Shown: piece by piece, positions 1 to 5,496 of the stretch
Numbering within the stretch: position 1 is the stretch's first letter
Layout of the letters: every line of letters starts with the position of its first letter
Assembly: GCA_044359885.1 (NCBI GenBank)
Contig: JBIKLI010000285.1
Location: 1-5,804 of the forward strand
Source of the DNA: CAIOSQ01 sp044359885
GTDB lineage: Bacteria; Pseudomonadota; Alphaproteobacteria; CACIAM-22H2
Direction of reading: 5' to 3'
Length of the DNA stretch: 5,804 nt
The notes under the pieces: generated by a model
Databases searched by the model: none
Seen by the model: only the letters and a program-made list of their open reading frames with translations
What the model was told of the DNA's origin: nothing
Made by a program: the position numbers and the translations under genes

Positions 1-360
<360 letters not shown>

Positions 361-367
361 GACCGGA

Positions 368-396
368 GATATAGCCGCCGGAGGAAGGCGGCGAAA
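368..396 (-). promoter_or_regulatory. Possible promoter of the CobW-family gene
   Basis: Read on the minus strand, TATATC (373-368) is a reasonable -10 hexamer. A TTTCGC at 396-391 sits 17 bases upstream as a poor -35. Transcription from this -10 would begin near 361, essentially at the ATG at 360. The upstream element is weak, so this is a tentative call resting mainly on the -10 and its position. Confidence 0.3.
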
Positions 397-438
397 GGGT
401 CGCCGGCGCGGCCGAGGCGCCGGTCCGCAGCGCCAGGC

Positions 439-454
439 CGGTCCGCGAGGACCG
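439..454. repeat. Short inverted repeat with GNRA-type loop in the divergent gap
   Basis: CGGTCC-GCGA-GGACCG is a perfect 6-bp inverted repeat whose plus-strand transcript would be capped by a GCGA (GNRA) tetraloop. No T-run follows, so it is not an intrinsic terminator. It lies upstream of the proposed sbtA promoter, so it is probably not in the sbtA message. In such GC-rich DNA it may be chance. Confidence 0.35.
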
Positions 455-491
455 CTGCCGCCTCGCGGCGGGTGGCCGGGACGCAAAAGGG

Positions 492-520
492 ATGACGGGG
501 GCGGCAGCAGCCCGTATACC
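492..520 (+). promoter_or_regulatory. Possible sigma-70-type promoter of sbtA
   Basis: ATGACG (492-497) and TATACC (515-520) each match the -35 and -10 consensus at four of six positions and are separated by 17 bases. Transcription would start near 527, leaving only about five bases before the ATG at 532. The absence of a Shine-Dalgarno sequence before that ATG fits a near-leaderless message. Confidence 0.45.
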
Positions 521-531
521 GCGGCGCCGAC

Positions 532-1494
532 ATGGACCCGATCGATCTCCTGCGCCTGGGCGTGCTGTCGCCGATGACGCTGTGCTTCGCGCTTGGCGCG
601 CTCGCCACGGCCGTGCGCTCGGACCTGAAGTTTCCGGAGCCGGTCTACACCGCGCTGTCGATCTATCTGCTGCTGGCGATCGGTCTCAAGGGCGGCGCGG
701 CTCTCGCCACCGCCGCGCCCGCCGCCGTGGCCCTGCCGGCGCTGGCCGGCATCGCCCTGGGAGTGGGCATCCCGTTCTGGGTCTACGCCGCGCTGCGGCG
801 CGTCGGCGGCTTCGGCTCGACGGACGCTGCGGCGCTGGCGGCCCATTACGGCTCGGTCTCGGCCGTCACCTTCATCGCCGCCCTCGCCTATGTCGACAGC
901 CTCGGCATGCCCGCCGAAGGCTTCATGCCGGCGATCCTCGCGCTGATGGAAGTGCCGGCGATCGTGATCGCGCTGATGCTGGCGCGCGAGGGCCGCGCCG
1001 CCGGCGGCGTCGGCCGGGCGTTGCACGAGGTCCTGGCCGGCCGCTCCATCCTGCTGCTGGCCGGAGGGCTCGCGATCGGCTTTGCCGCCGGTCCGAAGGG
1101 CTACGCCTCGGTCAGCCCCTTCTTCGCCGAGCCGTTCCAGGGGGCGCTGTGCCTTTTCCTCCTGGACCTGGGCATGGTCGCCGCGCAGCGCTTCAAGGAC
1201 GTGCGGCGCGTCGGCAGGTTCCTGGTCGCCTTCGCCGTCGGCGCCCCCCTGATCAACGGCGTCGCGGGCGTGGCGGCGGGATGGGCGGCGGGCCTGTCGC
1301 CGGGCGGCACGGCGGTGCTGGGGACGCTCGCCGCCAGCGCCTCCTATATCGCCGCGCCGGCTGCCGTGCGTCTCGCCCTGCCGGCGGCAAATCCCGGCTA
1401 CTACCTGACCGCCTCGCTCGCCCTCACCTTCCCCTTCAACCTCGTCGCCGGCCTGCCGATCTATGCCTGGCTGGCCCGGATGCTCCACGGGTGA
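532..1494 (+). CDS. sbtA: SbtA-type sodium-dependent bicarbonate permease
   Basis: A 320-residue, strongly hydrophobic integral inner-membrane protein of the Sbt_1 (formerly DUF897) family, which in cyanobacteria imports bicarbonate together with sodium. The family's two inverted structural repeats are recognisable. In the first: the DLKFPEPVYTALSIYLL segment (residues 31-47), AIGLKGG (49-55), and the hallmark DAAALAAHYGSVSAVTF (98-114). In the second, near the C-terminus: SASYIAAPAAVRLALP, then YYLTASLALTFPFNL. Around ten membrane segments are plausible. Length is slightly shorter than typical cyanobacterial SbtA, mainly because the cytosolic loop between repeats (around LAREGRAAGGVGR) is short. 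The ATG at 532 gives the expected N-terminus; no ribosome binding site precedes it. The next gene begins 4 bases after the stop and encodes the matching SbtB-like regulator, which supports both calls. The actual substrate in a probable non-cyanobacterium is inferred from family. Confidence 0.92.
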   Translation: MDPIDLLRLGVLSPMTLCFALGALATAVRSDLKFPEPVYTALSIYLLLAIGLKGGAALATAAPAAVALPALAGIALGVGIPFWVYAALRRVGGFGSTDAAALAAHYGSVSAVTFIAALAYVDSLGMPAEGFMPAILALMEVPAIVIALMLAREGRAAGGVGRALHEVLAGRSILLLAGGLAIGFAAGPKGYASVSPFFAEPFQGALCLFLLDLGMVAAQRFKDVRRVGRFLVAFAVGAPLINGVAGVAAGWAAGLSPGGTAVLGTLAASASYIAAPAAVRLALPAANPGYYLTASLALTFPFNLVAGLPIYAWLARMLHG

Positions 1495-1498
1495 AGAC

Positions 1499-1819
1499 AT
1501 GACGGACACGCGCTTCAATCTGGTCGTGATCCTGACCGAGCCCGAGATCGCCGGACGCATCGTCGACGACCTCAAGCGCCTGGGCGCGCGTGGCTACAGC
1601 CGCACCGAGGGCTATTCGGAATGGCGGCGCGGACGCGGACCCGAGGACGCGCCGGGGCCGCATGATTGGGAGGGCACGCATGTGCGCCTGGAGACCGTGG
1701 TTCGCGCCGAACTGGCCCAGGCGCTGCTCGACCATCTGGCGGCCACGTATTTCCGTCATTATGCGGTCTTCGCCTATGTCGTCGACGCCTGGATCGCGCG
1801 CCGGGACAAGTATCTCTGA
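1499..1819 (+). CDS. SbtB-like PII-family regulator of the bicarbonate permease
   Basis: A 106-residue ferredoxin-like protein resembling SbtB, the PII-like trimer that binds adenine nucleotides and docks on SbtA to shut bicarbonate uptake. Matches to SbtB: beta strand LVVILTE (8-14), helix to LKRLGARGYS (25-34, the GATGY-type motif before the T-loop), a 20-odd residue Gly/Arg/Pro-rich T-loop (about 36-58), strand THVRLETVV (60-68), helix ELAQALLDHLAATYF (71-85), strand YAVFAYVVDAWI (88-99). Unlike many cyanobacterial SbtB proteins it has no C-terminal CGPxGC redox loop; it ends ARRDKYL. The ATG at 1499 was chosen over an upstream in-frame ATG at 1463, which lies inside sbtA and would add a non-conserved segment. 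The gene follows sbtA by 4 bases with only a weak GGGTGA-like site, suggesting translational coupling. Family call is good; ligand specificity is unknown. Confidence 0.82.
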   Translation: MTDTRFNLVVILTEPEIAGRIVDDLKRLGARGYSRTEGYSEWRRGRGPEDAPGPHDWEGTHVRLETVVRAELAQALLDHLAATYFRHYAVFAYVVDAWIARRDKYL

Positions 1820-1830
1820 ACGCCGTCGCC

Positions 1831-2307
1831 TCACGCCCCGTCGACCGGCACCCCCGGCAGGTGCTTCGCCGTCCGGATCGACAGCGCCGACTTGACGTGG
1901 CTGACATTGGGCGCCGCCGTCAGGCGCGTGATCAGGAAGTTCTCGTAGCTCTCCCAGTTCTCGGCCACGATCTTGAGCAGGAAATCGGTCTCGCCGGCCA
2001 GCATGTGGCACTCGCGGACCTGAGGCCACGTCTCGACCAGGCCCACGAAGGCACGCAGATCGCTGTCCGCCTGGCTCGACAATCCGACCTGGGCGAAGAC
2101 CGTGATGTTGAAACCAAGCTCGGCCGGCGCCAGTTCGGCATGGTAGCCCCGGATCACCCCCGCCTCTTCCAGCGCCCGCACCCGCCGCAGGCACGGGGGT
2201 GCCGAAAGCCCGACATGGCGTGCCAGATCGACGTTCGACATGCGGCCGTCCTGCTGCAGGGCCGCCAGGATGCGACGATCGAGCTTGTCCAGTTTCGGGC
2301 GCGGCAC
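1831..2307 (-). CDS. Lrp/AsnC family transcriptional regulator
   Basis: A 158-residue DNA-binding regulator of the Lrp/AsnC (feast/famine) family, close in layout to E. coli Lrp. From the GTG start: KLDKLDRRILAALQQDGR (about 5-22), helix-turn-helix MSNVDLARHVGLSAPPCLRRVRALEE (23-48), linker GVIRGYHAELAP, then the RAM effector/oligomerisation domain with the conserved ECHMLAGETDFLLKIV segment matching Lrp's ECHLVSGDFDYLLK. I placed the start at GTG 2307 because it gives the usual family length and N-terminus (PRPKLDKLDRR) and has a GGAGAG ribosome binding site about five bases upstream. The in-frame ATG at 2421 would add 38 non-conserved residues and overlap the divergent gene. The 107-base gap to that gene holds a palindrome suited to an Lrp dimer. 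Regulated genes and effector amino acid are unknown; autoregulation is the usual family behaviour. Confidence 0.93.
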   Translation of the reverse strand: MPRPKLDKLDRRILAALQQDGRMSNVDLARHVGLSAPPCLRRVRALEEAGVIRGYHAELAPAELGFNITVFAQVGLSSQADSDLRAFVGLVETWPQVRECHMLAGETDFLLKIVAENWESYENFLITRLTAAPNVSHVKSALSIRTAKHLPGVPVDGA

Positions 2308-2311
2308 GGCG

Positions 2312-2317
2312 CTCTCC
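2312..2317 (-). promoter_or_regulatory. Ribosome binding site deciding the GTG start of the Lrp gene
   Basis: On the minus strand GGAGAG occurs just upstream of GTG 2307, at a spacing suited to initiation. The upstream ATG at 2421 has no such support, and this favours the shorter 158-residue protein. Confidence 0.55.
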
Positions 2318-2350
2318 GGTTTGGTCCTGCGCGGCGGTTTGAGGCAGGAT

Positions 2351-2368
2351 ATTGCTCGACCACGCAAT
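2351..2368. promoter_or_regulatory. Candidate Lrp-family operator between divergent genes
   Basis: ATTGC-N8-GCAAT is a perfect 5-bp-arm palindrome in an unusually AT-rich patch (extending through AATTTTATT to about 2374) of the 107-base gap between the Lrp gene and the ELM1-family gene. Lrp/AsnC dimers recognise degenerate 13-18 bp palindromes and usually autoregulate, so this is the natural candidate site. Binding is inference from position and symmetry only. Confidence 0.45.
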
Positions 2369-2414
2369 TTTATTCCAGCCGGGCGACGCCACCGGCCCGG
2401 AGGACCGCTCGCCG

Positions 2415-3404
2415 ATGCCATCCCCCGTCACCTGGATCCTGACCGAAGGTCTTGCGGGCACCGAGGCCCCCTGCCGGGGGCTTGCCCGTGCGCTGGGCGT
2501 CGATCCGGTCGTCAAGCGGGTGCGGATCCGCCCGCCCTGGGACTGGCTGCCCGGCCAGTTCTGGATCCGGCCGCTGGCCGCGCCGACCGCGGACAGCGAC
2601 CGCCTGACGCCGCCCTGGCCGGATCTGCTGATCAGTTCGGGCAACGCCGCGGCACCGCTGGCGCTGGCCATCAAGAGCGCCAGCCGAGGGGCCACGCGGA
2701 TCGTCCATGTCCAGACACCCAGGGTCGGGCTAGACCGGTTCGACCTCGTGGTGGCACCGCAGCATGACGGCACAAGCGGCGCGAACGTGATCGCGACCCG
2801 CGCGACGCTCCATGGCCTCGATGCACAGGCCCTCGCCGCCGCCGCCGCCGAATGGGCGCCGGTCCTGGACCATCTGCCGCGGCCGCGCCTGGTCTTCCTC
2901 TGCGGCGGGTCCAACGGCCGGTTCAAGCTCGATCCGCTGCGCATCGCCGGCATCGCCGCCAGCCTGCGACGACGGATGCATCGCGACGGCATCGGTGTCG
3001 CCGCAAGCGCCTCGCGCCGGACCGGCGCCGCGAACGCCGCCGTCCTGCGCGCCGAACTCGCGCCGGCCGGCGCCTTCGTCTGGGACGGAACGCCTCCGAA
3101 TCCCTATTTCGGGATGCTGGCGCTGGCCGATGCGATCGCGGTGACACAGGATTCGGTGACGATGATCTCGGAGGCGCTGGCCACCGGCAAGCCCGTCTAC
3201 TGGATCCCCCTCGCCGGCCGCTCGCGACGTCTGCAGCGTTTCGTCGACCTGCTCACGGCGCAGGGACTGATACGCCGGTTCCCGTCCGACGACGCGCCGC
3301 TCGCGCCCTGGTCCTACGATCCGCCCGACGACACGCAGCATGTCGCGGCGGAGATCCGCCGGCGCTTCGGCTGGCCCGCGACCGGCGCCGCCGAAACAAA
3401 GTGA
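2415..3404 (+). CDS. ELM1-family protein (mitochondrial fission ELM1-like, DUF1022)
   Basis: A 329-residue soluble protein matching the bacterial branch of the family named after plant ELM1, a mitochondrial fission factor. The bacterial proteins have no established function; the fold is thought to resemble GT-B glycosyltransferases. Family landmarks: WILTEGLAGTEAPCRGLARALG (7-28), DLLISSGNAAAPLALAIK (70-87), IVHVQTPR (96-103), FDLVVAPQHD (109-118), FLCGGSNGRFKLD (161-173) and TQDSVTMISEALATGKPVYWIPL (244-266), the last two resembling nucleotide-sugar-binding loops. A six-Ala/Glu stretch from a GCC repeat (near 140-146) lies in the interdomain region. The ATG at 2415 was preferred because MPSPVTWILTEG is the family's usual beginning and a GGAGG lies 11 bases upstream; an in-frame ATG at 2352 would start inside the candidate operator. 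It lies between lrp and trxB, all consistent with a conserved alphaproteobacterial neighbourhood. Confidence 0.87.
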   Translation: MPSPVTWILTEGLAGTEAPCRGLARALGVDPVVKRVRIRPPWDWLPGQFWIRPLAAPTADSDRLTPPWPDLLISSGNAAAPLALAIKSASRGATRIVHVQTPRVGLDRFDLVVAPQHDGTSGANVIATRATLHGLDAQALAAAAAEWAPVLDHLPRPRLVFLCGGSNGRFKLDPLRIAGIAASLRRRMHRDGIGVAASASRRTGAANAAVLRAELAPAGAFVWDGTPPNPYFGMLALADAIAVTQDSVTMISEALATGKPVYWIPLAGRSRRLQRFVDLLTAQGLIRRFPSDDAPLAPWSYDPPDDTQHVAAEIRRRFGWPATGAAETK

Positions 3405-3428
3405 AACATTCGCGCGGGAAAGTTTCGG
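3391..3428. repeat. Inverted repeat spanning the end of the ELM1-family gene
   Basis: CCGAAAC (3391-3397) and GTTTCGG (3422-3428) are perfect 7-bp arms around a 24-base loop that includes the stop codon; a second GAAAC at 3403-3407 could pair with the same right arm. No T-run follows, so it is not a classical terminator. It could be a weak attenuating structure or a protein site ahead of trxB. Confidence 0.3.
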
Positions 3429-3452
3429 CAGGTGAAATACCGGCCGCGATGC

Positions 3453-3481
3453 TTGCCGCGGCGCGGCGCGCTCCTTAGCTT
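3453..3481 (+). promoter_or_regulatory. Possible promoter of trxB-lysR
   Basis: TTGCCG (3453-3458) and TAGCTT (3476-3481) are separated by 17 bases and sit about 35 bases before the trxB start, in the 117-base gap after the ELM1-family gene. The -10 is a poor match, so an activator or another sigma factor may be involved. This is a weak call. Confidence 0.3.
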
Positions 3482-3521
3482 CCGTCGGCCGTGGGCGACG
3501 GCAGCGAGGGATGGAACGAGG

Positions 3522-4484
3522 ATGCCCCAGACACATGCGAGCAAGGTCGTCATCCTGGGATCGGGTCCGGCCGGCTACACGGCGGCCATCTACGCGGCGC
3601 GCGCCAACCTGTCCCCGCTGCTGATCCGCGGCCTGCAGCCCGGCGGGCAGTTGTCCATCACCACCGAGGTCGAGAACTTTCCGGGCTTCGCGACCGCCGT
3701 CCAGGGCCCATGGCTGATGGACCAGATGGCCGCGCAGTCCGCCCATGTCGGCACGACGCTGATCGAGGACATGATCGTGGGCGTCGAACTCGGACGCAGC
3801 CCCTTCGTGCTGCACGGCGACTCCGGCGACACCTATCTGGCGGAAACGCTGATCGTCTGCACCGGCGCGCAGGCGCGCTGGCTCGGTCTTCAAGGCGAGA
3901 CCCGGCTGCGCGGCTTCGGCGTGTCGGCTTGCGCCACCTGCGACGGGTTCTTCTTCCGCGGCAAGGTCGTCGCCGTCGTCGGCGGCGGCAACACCGCCGC
4001 CGAGGAGGCGCTCTATCTGACCAACCACGCCAGCAAGGTCTATCTCGTGCATCGCCGCGACACGCTGCGCGCCGACAAGACCAACCAGGCGCGTGTGCTG
4101 GCCCATCCGAAGATCGAGATGGTCTGGGACAGCGTGATCGAGGACGTGCTCGGCGCCGGCCAGCCCGAGGCCGTCTGCGCCATCGCCGTGCGCAACCTGC
4201 GCAGCGGCGCCACGCGCCGGATCGACATCGACGGGCTTTTCGTCGCCATCGGCCATACGCCGGCGACGGAACTGTTCCGCGGCATGCTCGACATGGATGG
4301 GGACGGCTATCTCGTGACGCGTCCCGATTCGACGGCGACCAACGTGCCGGGCGTCTTCGCCGCCGGCGACGTCAAGGACAAGGTGTTCCGGCAGGCGGTC
4401 ACCGCTGCGGGCATGGGTTGCATGGCCGCCCTCGAAGCCGAGCGCTTCCTGGCGCATCGCGATGCCGCCGCGGCGGCAGAGTGA
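3522..4484 (+). CDS. trxB: Thioredoxin-disulfide reductase
   Basis: A 320-residue cytosolic flavoenzyme that transfers electrons from NADPH through FAD and a cysteine pair to thioredoxin. Length and layout are those of the low-molecular-weight bacterial enzyme. FAD site: GSGPAGYTAAIYAARA (13-28) followed by GGQLSITTEVENFPG (41-55). The redox-active pair is CATC, Cys137 and Cys140, in the usual SACATCDGFFFRGK context. NADPH site: VVGGGNTAAEEALYL (152-166) and HRRDTLRADK (177-186). The C-terminal FAD motif is GVFAAGDVKDKVFRQAVTAAGMGC. All catalytic and cofactor motifs are intact. The ATG at 3522 was chosen over one at 3432 because MPQTHASKVVILGSGPAG is the normal beginning and GAGGGA lies about ten bases upstream. 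The LysR gene starts 22 bases after the stop, so the two are probably co-transcribed. Confidence 0.97.
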   Translation: MPQTHASKVVILGSGPAGYTAAIYAARANLSPLLIRGLQPGGQLSITTEVENFPGFATAVQGPWLMDQMAAQSAHVGTTLIEDMIVGVELGRSPFVLHGDSGDTYLAETLIVCTGAQARWLGLQGETRLRGFGVSACATCDGFFFRGKVVAVVGGGNTAAEEALYLTNHASKVYLVHRRDTLRADKTNQARVLAHPKIEMVWDSVIEDVLGAGQPEAVCAIAVRNLRSGATRRIDIDGLFVAIGHTPATELFRGMLDMDGDGYLVTRPDSTATNVPGVFAAGDVKDKVFRQAVTAAGMGCMAALEAERFLAHRDAAAAAE

Positions 4485-4490
4485 CGCGGC

Positions 4491-4496
4491 AGGAGG
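4491..4496 (+). promoter_or_regulatory. Ribosome binding site of the LysR gene
   Basis: AGGAGG lies in the short gap after trxB, ten bases before the ATG at 4507. It selects this start over the in-frame ATG at 4462 inside trxB. Confidence 0.7.
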
Positions 4497-4506
4497 GACC
4501 ACGCAC

Positions 4507-5397
4507 ATGGACTGGGACAAGTTGCGGATCTTCCACGCCGTGGCGGAGGCGGGCAGCTTCACCCATGCCGGCGAAACGCTGAACCTGTCGCAGTCGGCGG
4601 TCAGCCGCCAGATCAGCGCACTCGAGGAATCGCTGCGCACGCCGCTGTTCCATCGTCATGCCCGCGGCCTGATCCTGACCGAGCAGGGCGAGGTGCTGTT
4701 CCAGACGGTTCGCGACGTCTTCGCCAAGCTGTCGAGCGCCGAGGCGCGGTTGGCCGAGAGCCGCGAGAAGCCGGCGGGTCTGCTGCGCGTGACGACCACC
4801 GTCGCCTTCGGCTCGGTCTGGCTCGCGCCGCGCATACGGGAATTCGTCGAGCGCTATCCCGACATCCGGCTCGAACTGCTGGTCGACGACGAGGAACTCG
4901 ATCTGTCGATGCGCGAGGCCGACTGCGCGATCCGGATGCATGCCTCGAAGCAGCCCGATCTCGTGCAGCGGCATCTGCTGACCGTGCATCTGCACGTCTT
5001 CGCAAGCCCCGAATATCTCGATCGCTATGGCACGCCGAAGACCGCCGCCGACCTCGACCGTCATCGCATCGTGGTCTACGGCGAGGACAGCCATCCGCCC
5101 TTCCCGGGAATCAACTGGCTGCTGGAGGCCGGAGCGCCCGAGGGCTCGCGCCGCGAACCGGTGCTGCGCCTGAACAACGTCTACGGCATCCTGCGGGCCG
5201 TGGAGAACGGGGTCGGCCTCGCCGCTTTTCCCGACTACATGGCGCAGCAATCGGAACGCATCGTCCAGGTGCTGCCGACGCTCGAGGGCCCGAATTTCGA
5301 GGCCTATTTCGTCTATCCGGAGGAGATGCGCAATTCCAAGCGCATCTCGGTGTTCCGCGACTTCCTCGTGAAGAAGGTCGGCGAGACGCAGTTCTGA
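4507..5397 (+). CDS. LysR-type regulator of the LsrB/VtlR group
   Basis: A 296-residue LysR-type transcriptional regulator. The N-terminal winged helix-turn-helix is DKLRIFHAVAEAGSFTHAGETLNLSQSAVSRQISALEESL (4-43), then LFHRHARGLILTEQG (47-61), a linker helix, and an effector-binding domain from about residue 92 (LLRVTTTVAFGSVWLAP). The MDWDKLRIFHAVAEAGSFTHA start, REKPAGLLRVTTTV, DDEELDLSMREADCAIRM and VFRDFLVKK near the end are as I recall them in rhizobial LsrB and Brucella/Agrobacterium VtlR, which control oxidative stress, envelope genes, small proteins and AbcR RNAs. Position supports this: in Sinorhizobium lsrB also follows trxB. The only cysteine is Cys140, in the conserved ADCAIR segment; a second cysteine position known in rhizobial LsrB (the RAC before the GIGIALLPDY segment) is Val232 here. 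ATG 4507 gives the canonical N-terminus. The exact subgroup is inferred from remembered sequences and synteny. Confidence 0.9.
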   Translation: MDWDKLRIFHAVAEAGSFTHAGETLNLSQSAVSRQISALEESLRTPLFHRHARGLILTEQGEVLFQTVRDVFAKLSSAEARLAESREKPAGLLRVTTTVAFGSVWLAPRIREFVERYPDIRLELLVDDEELDLSMREADCAIRMHASKQPDLVQRHLLTVHLHVFASPEYLDRYGTPKTAADLDRHRIVVYGEDSHPPFPGINWLLEAGAPEGSRREPVLRLNNVYGILRAVENGVGLAAFPDYMAQQSERIVQVLPTLEGPNFEAYFVYPEEMRNSKRISVFRDFLVKKVGETQF

Positions 5398-5482
5398 CAA
5401 CGCGCGACGACGACGCCCAAGACATGAGTCGAGGGCATGGCTCGTCTGCCGAATAAGCGGGCGCGACCGCCGCGCGAGGCAC

Positions 5483-5496
5483 TACATTGCACATTG
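5483..5496 (+). promoter_or_regulatory. Possible -10 region of the small RNA
   Basis: TACATT (5483-5488) matches the -10 consensus at four of six positions and is the best candidate for starting an RNA near 5495. It lies in a direct repeat ACATTG-C-ACATTG (5484-5496). No recognisable -35 stands 16-18 bases upstream (the region is GCGCGACC-like), which would fit a promoter that depends on an activator such as the adjacent LysR protein. Start site is approximate. Confidence 0.35.

Noticed and set aside
492..1502. Long plus-strand frame (336 codons) almost fully overlapping sbtA.
   Set aside because: It is an arginine- and glycine-rich shadow in another frame of GC-rich DNA; the SbtA frame has clear family motifs.
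2831..2850. GCC trinucleotide repeat.
   Set aside because: It lies in frame in the ELM1-family gene and encodes a short alanine run; ordinary for GC-rich genomes, with no sign of a phase-variable role.
2730..4640. Very long minus-strand frame of 636 codons opposite elm1 and trxB.
   Set aside because: It is the mirror frame of two genuine genes with strong codon bias; composition is His/Arg/Gly-rich with no domain I recognise.
5424..5456. Ten-codon plus-strand ORF (MSRGHGSSAE) between the LysR gene and the small RNA, considered because VtlR regulators control tiny proteins.
   Set aside because: No Shine-Dalgarno sequence precedes it and the sequence resembles no known small protein.
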